The translations under genes were made by a program, and so were the position numbers. A stretch of DNA of 64,000 bases from Streptomyces sp. NBC_00683 (lineage in GTDB: Bacteria; Actinomycetota; Actinomycetes; Streptomycetales; Streptomycetaceae), in contig NZ_CP109013.1 in the NCBI RefSeq assembly GCF_036226745.1, forward strand, positions 992,001-1,056,000. Direction: 5' to 3'. This document shows positions 42,097 to 51,603 of the stretch, one piece after another. The notes under the pieces were generated by a model. It ran no database searches. It saw only the letters and a list, made by a program, of their open reading frames with translations, and was not told where the DNA came from. The stretch's first letter is position 1. Each line of letters begins with the position of its first letter.

Positions 42097-42107
42097 CTTG
42101 ATGCGCC

Positions 42108-43874
42108 TCACTTCTCGGCGCCGGGGGTCAGCAGCACGACGCTGTCGCTCTCCCCGGGAGTCACCCGCCGCTTCTCGGTGACGGGTTCCAGCTTCTGGTC
42201 CTTACGTACCACGAAGAGGGTTTCGCTCCCGGGCGGCAGTGGAGCGGAGGCCGGCTGGACCAGGAACCGCGCGCCGGCTTCGTACCGCGCGGCCAGGGTG
42301 TGGCGGACGAGCGGTCTACCGAAGAGGATGTCCCCGCCGGTGTAGGGGGCCACGACTCCGAGGCTGTCGTGAGGAGGCCCGACCCGGTAGACAGGCCCTT
42401 CGACGCTGTCCTTCATCACGACCGAAGCGAGCGCGTTGAAGTCGTCGTCGTTCGTGGCCAGGAAGACCGCGGTCACCCCCTCCAGCCGGGCACCCGGGTT
42501 GGTGGCCGTTGCGAGCAGGTCACCCTCGGCGAGTTGGATACCGGCGTCCGTGATCCGTTGGCGCTCCTGGGCGAGGCCTGCCCACATCAGCAGGTCGAGG
42601 CCTGCGGAACGCAGACTCCTCCCGAGGTCCACCACCCACGGCTCGCCGCCCACGAGCAGGATCCGTGTCCCGGTGGGTTTGATGATGCCCAGCCTCTTGG
42701 CGACCGGTGCCGCACTGAGGGCGTACAGGAGGACCGTACCGACGATCACGAGGAATGTGACGGGGAGGATCCTGGCCGCTCCGTCCACTCCCCTGTCGAC
42801 GAGGCTCGCGGAGAACGCCGTGGCTGTGGCCGCCGCGACGATGCCGCGAGGGGCCATCCACCCGACGAAGGCCCGCTCGCCTGCCGTCAGTCCCGAGCCC
42901 GCGGTCGAGACGTACGCGACGAGGGGGCGCACCACGAGGACCAGGATGGCGATGAGGCCGAGTGCGGGCAGGAGCACCGGCACCAGGGAGGCAGGTGTGA
43001 CCGTGGCGGAGATCGAGACGAACAGGAGGCCGATGATCAGCTGGACCAGCGTCTCGAAGAAGGGGCGCCGTGCGGGCATGTCGAACCCGTTGATGTTGGT
43101 GACGGCGAGCCCGATGACGATGGCGGTGATGAGTCCCGTGTCGTCCCTGATGACGTCGGCGACGGCGGACACCGCGATTACGGTGGCCAGCTGAGCCAGC
43201 GTCCCGAGCGTCTCGCCGAGCCGCAGGGTGCGCAGCGTCAGCCAGAGCAGCGCGGTCCCGACCGCCCCGCCGATCAGCCCCACGGCCATGCTGATGGCGA
43301 ACTGGCCGACTTGGTAGCCGCGCCCGATGTCGATCTGATGCGTGTTGGCGATGGCGTGGAAGACCAGTGCGCCCAGGATGCCGCCGATCGGGTCGGTCAG
43401 GGTCCCTTCCCAGATGAGAACGCGGCGCACCTTGTCCGTGGGCCGTACGAAGTCGAGGAGGGGGCCCACAACTGTGGGACCTGAGACGACCAGGATCACG
43501 CCGAGCATGCAGGCGACTCGGAGAGGCATGTCGAACATCGCCGGCGCCACGGCGGAGGTGACCAGGAACGTGACGAGCACTCCGAGCAGCAGAAGTCGTC
43601 CCACGATCCACCGTGTGCGGCCGGTCAGTTTGCGCAGGTTGAGCCCGAGACCGGCGTCGTAGAGGATCACCGCCACCGACATCGACACGAGGACGTCGAA
43701 GCTCTGCCCCATCAGCTGGTCGGGGTGGACGACGTCCGTCAGGGCCCCGGCGGCAAACCCTGCCGGCAGCAGGATGATCAGAGCGGGCACGCGCAGTCTG
43801 CTCGCCAGGATCTGTGAGCCGGTGGCGAGGACCACGGTCAGTGCGATCCCGAGCAGGATCTCGTCGTCGGTCAC
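42108..43874 (-). CDS. Cation:proton antiporter (CPA1/NhaP-like) with C-terminal regulatory domain
   Basis: This 588-residue protein has about 12 membrane segments in its first 400 residues. They include 'VILYDAGLGLNLRKL', the ion-transport motif 'LIWEGTLTDPIGGILGALVF' and 'AFVGWMAPRGIVAAATATAF'. A cytoplasmic Rossmann-like TrkA-N-type domain follows (about 410-540, 'TRILLVGGEPWVVDLGRSLR'), and a tail resembling TrkA-C. It would exchange Na+ or K+ for H+ under nucleotide control. GTG 43874 has AAGGGGG upstream. It is 54 bases after cydB and overlaps the DUF2254 gene. Confidence 0.9.
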   Translation of the reverse strand: MTDDEILLGIALTVVLATGSQILASRLRVPALIILLPAGFAAGALTDVVHPDQLMGQSFDVLVSMSVAVILYDAGLGLNLRKLTGRTRWIVGRLLLLGVLVTFLVTSAVAPAMFDMPLRVACMLGVILVVSGPTVVGPLLDFVRPTDKVRRVLIWEGTLTDPIGGILGALVFHAIANTHQIDIGRGYQVGQFAISMAVGLIGGAVGTALLWLTLRTLRLGETLGTLAQLATVIAVSAVADVIRDDTGLITAIVIGLAVTNINGFDMPARRPFFETLVQLIIGLLFVSISATVTPASLVPVLLPALGLIAILVLVVRPLVAYVSTAGSGLTAGERAFVGWMAPRGIVAAATATAFSASLVDRGVDGAARILPVTFLVIVGTVLLYALSAAPVAKRLGIIKPTGTRILLVGGEPWVVDLGRSLRSAGLDLLMWAGLAQERQRITDAGIQLAEGDLLATATNPGARLEGVTAVFLATNDDDFNALASVVMKDSVEGPVYRVGPPHDSLGVVAPYTGGDILFGRPLVRHTLAARYEAGARFLVQPASAPLPPGSETLFVVRKDQKLEPVTEKRRVTPGESDSVVLLTPGAEK

Positions 43875-43928
43875 AGCAACCCCCTTCGGTGGAGTCCTGA
43901 CGCAGTGGAAGTTCGGCCGTACCGACGG

Positions 43929-44981
43929 TCAGGTGGTGCCGGCGCTGCCGCCTTGAGGCTCGCCGCCTTGCCGCAGGTCGGCATCGGTCAGTTCTTGGAG
44001 TTCGCCTCTGGTGTCGAGCCAGTACAGGAAGGCGACGGCCGGCACCACGATCACCAGGGCGACAAGGGTGACGACCGCCAGCCAGGCCAGCGTGGTCGAT
44101 GCGCCGGCGCCCTCGGCGACCGTCAGCGACTCCGGGAGGAGGTAGGGGCGCTGAGCCAGGCCCCACGCGAGGACCGCGCAAGCGACGGCACCGACGGCCG
44201 AGGCACGGGCCAAGCCGCCCGGTCTCCGCACGAGCAGCCACACCGTGGCGAAGGAAGCCAGCGCGCCGGCGATACCGAAGGCCAGCCCCACCCCGTGGGT
44301 CAGCCCGTGCCACACGTGCGGAGCGTCCTCACTGGCGACGAACAGGGTGATCACCACCAGCACGACGAGCACGGCAAAGCTCAACAGCCCGCGCCGCCGG
44401 AAGTAGGCGACCAGGTCGGGTGCGTCGAAGCGTCGGGCATCCCCCGTCAGGAACACGGCGCCCAGGAACGCGGTCGCTGCGACGGCGAGCAGCCCGAACA
44501 TGATCGAGGTGGGGTTGGACCAGGCATCCGCCGACGCCTCCGTACCGATTTTCACCCGGCCCGAGGCGACACCCCCCACCGCGGCGCCGAGGAAGAACGG
44601 CGTCACGAGCGACGCACAGGCGAACACGGCACCGTAGAGACGCCGTTCCGCGAGCCGGCGGGCGACCTTGCGGAAGGCGAAACCGGCGCCGCGCAGGACC
44701 AGGCCCACCGCTGCCAGGGCCAGAGGCAGCCACATCGCGGAGAACACGGCCTGGAACAGGGTGGGGAAGCCGGTCCACATGATGACGAAGACGAAGATCA
44801 ACCAGACGTTGTTGACCTCCCACACGGGTGCCATCGCGTGATCGATGAGCCAGCGCGGTCGCTTGCCGCGTTCGGCGCCTCCCGCGGTCAGGTCCCAGAA
44901 GCCCGCCCCGTAGTCGGTACCCCCCGCGCAGGTGTACGCGGTGATGGCCAGCAGCAGCACCACTGCCATCAGGTCGGCCAT
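43929..44981 (-). CDS. cydB: Cytochrome bd quinol oxidase subunit II
   Basis: This 350-residue membrane protein has about nine helices and the CydB landmarks 'DYGAGFWDL' near the N-terminus and 'WEVNNVWLIFVFVIMWTGFP' containing conserved residues at the subunit interface. The ATG overlaps the cydA stop by one base (TGATG), a classic coupling. With CydA it forms the high-affinity oxygen-reducing quinol oxidase of the cytoplasmic membrane, used at low oxygen or under stress. The cydC and cydD assembly genes are not in the window. Confidence 0.95.
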   Translation of the reverse strand: MADLMAVVLLLAITAYTCAGGTDYGAGFWDLTAGGAERGKRPRWLIDHAMAPVWEVNNVWLIFVFVIMWTGFPTLFQAVFSAMWLPLALAAVGLVLRGAGFAFRKVARRLAERRLYGAVFACASLVTPFFLGAAVGGVASGRVKIGTEASADAWSNPTSIMFGLLAVAATAFLGAVFLTGDARRFDAPDLVAYFRRRGLLSFAVLVVLVVITLFVASEDAPHVWHGLTHGVGLAFGIAGALASFATVWLLVRRPGGLARASAVGAVACAVLAWGLAQRPYLLPESLTVAEGAGASTTLAWLAVVTLVALVIVVPAVAFLYWLDTRGELQELTDADLRQGGEPQGGSAGTT

Positions 44982-46456
44982 CACCGCCCCTCACCCCGGG
45001 ACCGGGTGGAGCCACCGACGGCGCCGTCACCTGCGGGGACGGTCGCCCGGGGGCCGTAGGGGCCGTCTGTCTCCGGATCCTCCGCCTTACGCCCGGCGGC
45101 CTGTTGTGCGTCGGCGAGCCGCCATCGGGTGCGCAGCTTGAGCAACACGGCCAGGAGCGATCCGAAGATGAACACGTACACGACGATCACCACGCCGAGC
45201 ATGATCCACAGGGTGGACGAGCGTGTCGCCGTGACAGCCTCGGCCACGCGCATGTTCTGGTAGACGATCCAGGGCTGGCGTCCCACCTCGGTCGCGATCC
45301 AGCCGCATTCGACAGCCACCACCGAGGCCAGACCCGCGCAGGCCGCGCTGCCGTAGAACCACTTGGACTCGGGAAGCCTGCGGTGCCGCAGCCAGACCAG
45401 GCCGTACCAGAGCGCGAGGAGTACCAGGGCGGAGCCGATGAGGACCATGATGTCGAAGGCCCAGTGGGCGATCGTCGCCTGCACGGCGGTCGGCCGTTCG
45501 TCCGCCGGCACGGAGGTCAGCCCGACGACCTTGGTGTCCGGGCTGAATCCGGCGAGAACGGAGTCGAGCAGCGGAACCTTGATACCGCCCGAGATGGAAC
45601 CGTCGGAGTGCAGGCGGCCGAACAGGTACTCCGGTACGCGGGTGTCGGTCTTCCAGACGATCTCCAGGGCCGCGAACTTCACCGGCTGCTTGTGGAACAC
45701 CGACCGGGCGATGGAGTCACCCAGGACGAACTGCACCGGGGTCGCAATAGCCGCGATGGTGAAGGGAATGGTGAAGCCGAGCCGGTGATAGCGGTCACGG
45801 CGTCCCCTCAGCCACCCAACGGCGTAGACGCCGGCCACCATGTAGCCGGCGGTCAGCAGCATGGCCACGACGAAGTGCCAGTACTGCGGCCCGAACATCG
45901 GCGTGAAGATCGCCTTCCAGATGTTCACGTCCGTCGGCTTGCCGGCGGAGTCGAGGGAGAAGCCCTGCGGTGTGTTCATCCAGGAGTTGGCCGCCAGGAT
46001 GCCGAATGCCCCGAGCAGAGCGACGGCCGGGAGCGGCAGCCCGAGGAGGAAGTGTGTCCGGGGCTTCAGCCTCCGCCACCCGTAGAGGTAGATGGCGATG
46101 AGAACCGCTTCGAGGAAGAACGCCCATGCCTCGACCCCGAAGCCGATTCCGAAGACGTCGCCCCATCTGCCCATCAACCCCGGCCAGAGCAGCCCGAATT
46201 CGAAGGAGAGGACGGTGCCGGTGACGACGCCGACGGCGAACTGCACCGCCATGACCGCCGACCAGCGCCGTGCCAGCAGGAGGGCTGTCGCGTCCTTGCG
46301 ACGCAGCCCGCGGTAGTGCATGACCAGGGTGATCAGCGGCAGGGCGACGCCCAGCGGGACCAGGATGATGTGGGAGGCCAGGGTGAAGGCCATGAGCTCC
46401 CGGGCCGGCAGGAGTTGATCCGGAGCATTGGCCAGCAGGTGGACCGAGGTGTGCAT
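44981..46456 (-). CDS. cydA: Cytochrome bd quinol oxidase subunit I
   Basis: This 491-residue haem protein has the ligands for b558 and b595/d in 'LASHIILVPLGVAL', 'GPQYWHFVVAM' and a methionine in 'YQNMRVAEAVT', and the quinol-site motif 'GWIATEVGRQPWIVY'. The Q-loop is short, as in the CIO-like group common in actinobacteria. It couples quinol oxidation to oxygen reduction without proton pumping. ATG 46456 follows GAAGG. The SDR gene upstream is 34 bases away, so an operon is likely. Confidence 0.95.
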   Translation of the reverse strand: MHTSVHLLANAPDQLLPARELMAFTLASHIILVPLGVALPLITLVMHYRGLRRKDATALLLARRWSAVMAVQFAVGVVTGTVLSFEFGLLWPGLMGRWGDVFGIGFGVEAWAFFLEAVLIAIYLYGWRRLKPRTHFLLGLPLPAVALLGAFGILAANSWMNTPQGFSLDSAGKPTDVNIWKAIFTPMFGPQYWHFVVAMLLTAGYMVAGVYAVGWLRGRRDRYHRLGFTIPFTIAAIATPVQFVLGDSIARSVFHKQPVKFAALEIVWKTDTRVPEYLFGRLHSDGSISGGIKVPLLDSVLAGFSPDTKVVGLTSVPADERPTAVQATIAHWAFDIMVLIGSALVLLALWYGLVWLRHRRLPESKWFYGSAACAGLASVVAVECGWIATEVGRQPWIVYQNMRVAEAVTATRSSTLWIMLGVVIVVYVFIFGSLLAVLLKLRTRWRLADAQQAAGRKAEDPETDGPYGPRATVPAGDGAVGGSTRSRGEGR

Positions 46457-46490
46457 AACCGCCTTCGCTGTTCGGGACCTGCGAAAGAGG

Positions 46491-47330
46491 TCAGCCGCCG
46501 GTGGCGAACCCGGGGAAGAGCGTCATCCCGCCGTCGACGTAGAGGGTCGTCCCCACGACGTAGTCCATGAGGTCCGATGCGAGAAGGACAGCCGCGTGGG
46601 CGATGTCCTCGGGTTCACCGATGCGGTCGTAGGGGATCAGACGCAGGAGGTCCTCCTGGGCCGCCTGCGTCTCCCACGCACTGCGGTTGATGGGGGTCTT
46701 GATGGCTCCGGGGGCGACGGCGTTCACCCGGATCTTCTCCGGTGCGAGCTCCTGGGCCATGGTCTGCATCATCATCTGCACGCCTCCCTTGGAGGAGGCG
46801 TAGTTCACGTGCCCTGCCCAGGGGATGATCTGGTGGACCGAGCTCATACAGATGATCTTCCCGGCCGCCCGGGAGACCTCCGGGACCACTCCGCGCCGAC
46901 GGAACTCCTTGACCGCCTCCCGCGCGCACAGGAACTGGCCCGTGAGGTTGACGTCGAGGACCTTCTGCCACTGGGCGAGCGTCATATCGGTGAACTTCGC
47001 GTCACGCTGCAGACCGGCATTGGCGACCAGGATGTCCAGTGTCCCGAATTCCTGGACCGTCCGGTCCAGCATCGCGGTCACCTGGTCCTCCTGCGACACA
47101 TCGGCCTCGACGGCCACTGCGCGGACCCCGAACGAGGCGATCTCCTCGACCACTTGCTCGGCCGCGTCGCGCCCGCTCACGTAGTTGACCACCACGTTGG
47201 CACCGGCCTTGCCGAGTCCGATGGCAGTGGCTTTGCCGATGCCCGAATTGGCGCCGGTCACCAGTGCGGTCTGGCCCTCCAGCAACTTTGCCGGCAGAGC
47301 ACCCCGCGATGCCTGGACGTGGGAATCCAT
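46491..47330 (-). CDS. Glucose 1-dehydrogenase-like SDR
   Basis: This 279-residue SDR has 'TGANSGIG' (25-32), 'NAGLQRD' and a catalytic 'YASSKGG' tyrosine and lysine. The full-length pattern ('ETQAAQEDLLRLIPYDRIGE', 'MDYVVGTTLYVDGGMTLFP') is that of glucose 1-dehydrogenases of the Bacillus type. It would oxidise beta-D-glucose to gluconolactone with NAD(P). The adjacent upstream gene encodes a gluconokinase fused to an aldose epimerase, which strongly supports this substrate. ATG 47330 is used. Confidence 0.85.
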   Translation of the reverse strand: MDSHVQASRGALPAKLLEGQTALVTGANSGIGKATAIGLGKAGANVVVNYVSGRDAAEQVVEEIASFGVRAVAVEADVSQEDQVTAMLDRTVQEFGTLDILVANAGLQRDAKFTDMTLAQWQKVLDVNLTGQFLCAREAVKEFRRRGVVPEVSRAAGKIICMSSVHQIIPWAGHVNYASSKGGVQMMMQTMAQELAPEKIRVNAVAPGAIKTPINRSAWETQAAQEDLLRLIPYDRIGEPEDIAHAAVLLASDLMDYVVGTTLYVDGGMTLFPGFATGG

Positions 47331-47508
47331 GATGCCCTGTCTCCTCGCTGCGCCGCTCCTGGTACGCCCGGCCGCTGCCCGGCAGGCGGGGATCAGGCAA
47401 TCACCGGATGAACGCGGCGGCAGCCCTGGCGTGCTGCTGTTGGGCCATTGGGCGGAGCGGCTTCCCCCGGTCGGCCCAGCCACGGCGCCGGGCGCTCGGC
47501 TCATGGGC

Positions 47509-49026
47509 TCAGGAGGGTGGCCGCCGCCATGCCCCGAGGCCCCATCGGAGCACATGGGTGTCGCCCGGCTGCAGTACCTCGGTGCCGAGGCCGCTTCGAA
47601 AGGCATCCGGCGGGCAGGACATCGGCTCCACCGCGACGCCCCGACGGCGTTCGGTCTCCGGCAGCGTGTCGCCCGTGTAGATCTGCACGTACCGAACGCC
47701 TTCGCCGAGTCTGACATCCACTCCGTGATCCCCTGAGGGGTGGGCCAGCCGTACGACGGCCACGTCGCCGTCGACGCGGTCGAGGCCGAAGGCGGTGTCC
47801 AGCTGTCGGGAGCCGATGGGGCGAGCCGTACGGAAGTCGAAGTCCGAGCCTTCCACGGGCTCCTGGCCGGTGGGCAGGCCCCGGCTGTCGGTGAGGAAGC
47901 GCTCCCGTACGGGCAGGGTCAGTACGACCGTGTCGACCCGGCCGGTGCCGAGTGTCAGATACGGATGCTGCCCCACTCCGTAGGGAGCGGGCCCGTCCCC
48001 CACGTTGGTCGCGGAGACGACGACGTCGAGGCCGTCGGGCCCCAGCCGGTACTCGGCGGTCACGTCCAGCAGGAAGGGATAGCCCGGCTGCGGACGGAGT
48101 ACGGTACCCAGCCGCAGCGACTCCTCGCTCCAGGCCTGCAACTGCCAGGGGACCCAGCGGAGGAGGCCGTGGATCGCGTTGCCCTTCTCGGGCTCGGTCA
48201 GCGGGAGTTGCAGGTCCACGCCCTCGAAGTGGTAGCGGCCGTCACCGATGCGGTTGGGCCAGGGGATGAGCAGTTGCCCCCTGCCACCGGTGATGGGGGC
48301 TTCGGGGGCGAAGCCGTCCAGCAGGGCACGGCCGTCCACCTCGTAGTGGCGCAGGGCGGCGCCCAGTTGGACCACGACGGCCTTCTGCCCCTTCCACGTC
48401 AGGGTCCACTGTTCACCTGTCGGGCTGACGGGAGTACCTGCGGGCGGGACAACGGGTTCCGTTGCGGGCGGTGGGGCGCGGTGCAGCAGCGAGGTCAGCG
48501 CGGCGACGATCGCCGGCGGCGGCTGATCGATCTCCACCACCAGGGGACGCTCATCCGGTTCCGGTTCCTCGAAGTCGGCGATCTGGCTCTCCAGCAGGCT
48601 CGCCGGGAAGAAGTGGCCTCGCCTGCCGGACAGTCGGGAGTGGATCAGTTCCGGTGTGCCATGCAGGTACACGAGGCGCACTTCGGGCCTCCCGGACAAA
48701 AGCCGGTCACGGTAGGCACGCTTGAGGCCGGAGCAGGTGACGACCGCCGGCTGGTTCGCGGCGATCTCGTGGTCCAGCCATGCGGAGATGGCATCCAGCC
48801 AGGGCTCGCGATCGGCGTCCGTGAGCGCCTGACCGGCTGCCATCCGGGCTCGGGCGGTCGCGGAGTGGAATTCGTCCGCGTCCCGGTAGGACCAGCCGAG
48901 CCGCTCGGCGAGCAGCCGGCCCACGGTGGTCTTGCCGGACCCTGACATGCCGACGACCAGGACCAGGGAGGTCGACGGTCCGCGGGCCTCGTCATGGGCG
49001 GCGGCCGTCGGCGTCTCTCTCGTCAT
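47509..49026 (-). CDS. Gluconokinase-aldose 1-epimerase fusion protein
   Basis: This 505-residue protein joins two enzymes. Residues about 20-180 are a GntK-type gluconokinase: Walker A 'GMSGSGKTT' (26-34), 'YRDADEFHSATARARMAAGQ', 'VTCSGLKRAYRDRLL' and 'RGHFFPASLLESQIADFEEP'. After a Pro-rich linker (about 183-205) comes an aldose 1-epimerase/mutarotase domain with 'NAIHGLLRWVPW', 'GVGQHPYLTLG' and the catalytic Glu in 'VAVEPMSCPPDAF'. The fusion could equilibrate glucose anomers and phosphorylate gluconate around the neighbouring dehydrogenase. I see no frameshift between the parts. Confidence 0.92.
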   Translation of the reverse strand: MTRETPTAAAHDEARGPSTSLVLVVGMSGSGKTTVGRLLAERLGWSYRDADEFHSATARARMAAGQALTDADREPWLDAISAWLDHEIAANQPAVVTCSGLKRAYRDRLLSGRPEVRLVYLHGTPELIHSRLSGRRGHFFPASLLESQIADFEEPEPDERPLVVEIDQPPPAIVAALTSLLHRAPPPATEPVVPPAGTPVSPTGEQWTLTWKGQKAVVVQLGAALRHYEVDGRALLDGFAPEAPITGGRGQLLIPWPNRIGDGRYHFEGVDLQLPLTEPEKGNAIHGLLRWVPWQLQAWSEESLRLGTVLRPQPGYPFLLDVTAEYRLGPDGLDVVVSATNVGDGPAPYGVGQHPYLTLGTGRVDTVVLTLPVRERFLTDSRGLPTGQEPVEGSDFDFRTARPIGSRQLDTAFGLDRVDGDVAVVRLAHPSGDHGVDVRLGEGVRYVQIYTGDTLPETERRRGVAVEPMSCPPDAFRSGLGTEVLQPGDTHVLRWGLGAWRRPPS

Positions 49027-49145
49027 GGAGGTTCCTCCGTGTCACGGACGTCCCCCTCGGGGGACCTGTGACTCCAATCTCGGCCACCCGGCCAGGAGGC
49101 GCACCTCGGGCGGAGGGGCAGGGTGCCCCGCGAGGAGGCGTTCCG

Positions 49146-51449
49146 CTACACCTGGGCCGACGGAGTGGACGGGGGCATCTCCTGCTCGGTCCAGATCGTC
49201 TTGCCCTCGCTCGTGAAGCGGGCGCCCCACCGTTGGGCGAGCTCGGCGCAGATGAACAGTCCGCGGCCGCCCTCGTCCGTGGTCTGTGCCTGGCGCAGGT
49301 GCGGTGCGACAAGGCTGGAATCGCGGACTTCGCACGTCAGGGTGGGGCCGTTGATGAGTCGCAGCTCGAGTGGGGGCTTGCCGTAACGGATGGCGTTGGT
49401 GGCGAGTTCGCTCACGATGAGTTCGGTGCCGAAGGTGAGCTCGTCGAGGCCCCAGTCGGCCAGCTGCCGACGGGCCCAGGCACGTGCGGTGGCCACGGCC
49501 GAGGGGTCCGCCGGCAGGTCCCGCTCGGCCACCCGGTCGGCCTCCAGGGCATGGGCACGGACGAGGAGCAGGATGGCGTCGGTGCCGTGCCCCTCGGGAG
49601 CGGCTTTGCGGACTGCTTCCTCGCACATCGCGTCCAGTGAGCGGCCGGTGTCCGCGAGAACCTGCTGGACTTCCTCCGTGCGCGCACCGGTGCGGCGGTC
49701 CTGCGGAGGCAGGAACGTATCCGTGTGGAGCCCGATGACGCTTCCCTCGTCCAGATCGAAACGGGTGGAGGCGAACACCGCGCCGTCCGTGGCCGTGCCG
49801 AGAGACGGAGCCTGGGGGAACTCAGGGACGGCCGTGGCCCCGCCGGGACGGGCGAACAGCGGGGGCGGATTGCCTGCGAGAGCGATCGTGCAACTGAGGG
49901 ACAGCGGATCGTAGATGCCGTACACGCATCCCGCGGTCAGCTCCTCGTCGGTGTGTCCGAGGTCGAGGGCGGAACGCTCGGCAGCCAGGCGCGCGACCGT
50001 GTCGTTGAGCCGGGCCAGCAACTCGTCGCATTCGAGGTCCAGCGACGACAAGGTATGGATGGCGGTTCGAATCTGCCCCATGGCTGTCGTCGCCTGGATC
50101 CCTTCCCCCGAGACACGGCCGACCGTGAAGGCCACACGCGCGCCGGAGAGCGGAATGACGTCGAACCAACCGCCGCCCACGGCTCCCGGCCGGTGGAAAT
50201 GGGCCGTCACCAGGGCAGCCCGAACGGGAGGGCTCTGCGGGAGGAGGTGGCGCTGCAGCGTGAGGGCGATGGTGTGTTCACGTGTGTAGCGCCGGGCGTT
50301 GTCGATGTGCAGGGCGATGCGTGCGGCCAGGTCCAGAGCGAGGTCGAGGTCCTTCTGCTCGAACACCGCGCGCCCGGTGGACCGGTGGAGACTCAGCGTC
50401 CCGAGCACTCCGTCCCTCAGGGTCAGCGGAGTGATGATGGCGGAATGGGCCCGGGGCGGGCCGGGCGCCGGGGCCGGGCGGTGGACGATGAGGTGAGGCT
50501 GCAGGTCGGTGAGCGACTGCGACCAGGCTGCTGGAAAGCGGAGCGGCCCCAGGTCCGGGTCCTCCGCCGAAGGAGGGCGCTCCACGGAGGCGAAGCCCAT
50601 ACGTCGTAGCGGCACGTCGGGCGGCACCGGCGCGGACGGTGGTTCGTCCCCGCGGATGACCGGGTCCAGGAGGTGCACCTCGGCTTCGTCCGCGAAGGCG
50701 GGTACCAGCACGCGGACCAGATCCATGCAGGTCGTGTCCATTTCCAGGGTGCGGCCCACGTGTTCCCGCACGGCGTTGATAATCCGCGTACGCGACAGGG
50801 CCTGCTCACGCTCGGTGACGTCGACCACCGCGCTCGCGACACCGAGGGCCTGTCCGTCGGGGTCAAGGAGCGGGAACACCGACACTTCGTACAGATGCTC
50901 CCGGTCCTGGTCGGTGGGCGGGGTCGCTCCCACGATCCTGCCGATCGCCGGCTCACCGGTGTCGAGTACGCCTCGCACCATGGCCGTCGTCGCCTCGGGG
51001 CTCGTGACGCGGAACGCCTCGTCCAGCCGGCGCCCGACCAGACGGTCTGCAGGTACCCCACGGATACCGCCGGCTGCCGTGTTCACCCGGAGGATCCGCA
51101 GGTCGGGGTCCACGACCTGCATCCCGATGGGGGACATGGTGAACAGCGCCCTCAGCAGGGCCTTGCCGAGCGGATCGTCGACCTCGCCGGACGCCGCCCG
51201 GTACACACCCCAGGCCCTGGAGCCGTCAGGGCGGACCAGCTGTCGCAGCAGCAGCCCCTCGGCCTCCGCACCTCCGGTCCGCGACCACAGGTTCTCGGTA
51301 TCCGGTCCCGCCGCGGCGGGGAGCAGCTCCCAGGCGGGACGCCCCACCGCTTCCGAGGCGGCACGGCCGAATGCCGTTTCGGCCTCCTGGGTCCACTCGA
51401 GCACGGTTCCCGACACGTCCACGACCAGCAGCGCGTCGTCTGATGCCAT
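49146..51449 (-). CDS. PAS-PAS-GAF-SpoIIE-ATPase regulator with degenerate phosphatase site
   Basis: This 767-residue cytoplasmic protein has PAS domains at about 1-90 and 105-220, GAF at 235-400, a SpoIIE/PP2C-type domain at 420-640 and an RsbW-like histidine-kinase ATPase at 650-760 ('ELIVSELATNAIRYGKPPLE', 'EGGRGLFICAELAQRWGAR'). Metal-binding aspartates are missing: GGDWYD is 'GGGWFDV', and the DVxGHG motif is 'GRVSGEG'. The phosphatase is therefore probably inactive while the ATPase looks intact. Such proteins regulate anti-anti-sigma factors; none is adjacent. ATG 51449 has GGAGG upstream. Confidence 0.9.
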   Translation of the reverse strand: MASDDALLVVDVSGTVLEWTQEAETAFGRAASEAVGRPAWELLPAAAGPDTENLWSRTGGAEAEGLLLRQLVRPDGSRAWGVYRAASGEVDDPLGKALLRALFTMSPIGMQVVDPDLRILRVNTAAGGIRGVPADRLVGRRLDEAFRVTSPEATTAMVRGVLDTGEPAIGRIVGATPPTDQDREHLYEVSVFPLLDPDGQALGVASAVVDVTEREQALSRTRIINAVREHVGRTLEMDTTCMDLVRVLVPAFADEAEVHLLDPVIRGDEPPSAPVPPDVPLRRMGFASVERPPSAEDPDLGPLRFPAAWSQSLTDLQPHLIVHRPAPAPGPPRAHSAIITPLTLRDGVLGTLSLHRSTGRAVFEQKDLDLALDLAARIALHIDNARRYTREHTIALTLQRHLLPQSPPVRAALVTAHFHRPGAVGGGWFDVIPLSGARVAFTVGRVSGEGIQATTAMGQIRTAIHTLSSLDLECDELLARLNDTVARLAAERSALDLGHTDEELTAGCVYGIYDPLSLSCTIALAGNPPPLFARPGGATAVPEFPQAPSLGTATDGAVFASTRFDLDEGSVIGLHTDTFLPPQDRRTGARTEEVQQVLADTGRSLDAMCEEAVRKAAPEGHGTDAILLLVRAHALEADRVAERDLPADPSAVATARAWARRQLADWGLDELTFGTELIVSELATNAIRYGKPPLELRLINGPTLTCEVRDSSLVAPHLRQAQTTDEGGRGLFICAELAQRWGARFTSEGKTIWTEQEMPPSTPSAQV

Positions 51450-51603
51450 TGACGGATCGCCTCCGGTCTCCCCCACGGTCCCACCTGGCCACATCACTGT
51501 GCCGGCGCGCTCGCTCCTCGCTCCTCTCCCAGGTTGCCGCCCTCGCCGAGGATCCGCACGTCGGAGCCGCACGGGCATCCGGGGCGTGCCGGATACCGCC
51601 CTG

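Noticed and set aside
44981..46570. Long plus frames opposite cydA
   Set aside because: They are shadows of cydA, whose haem-ligand motifs are clear on the minus strand.
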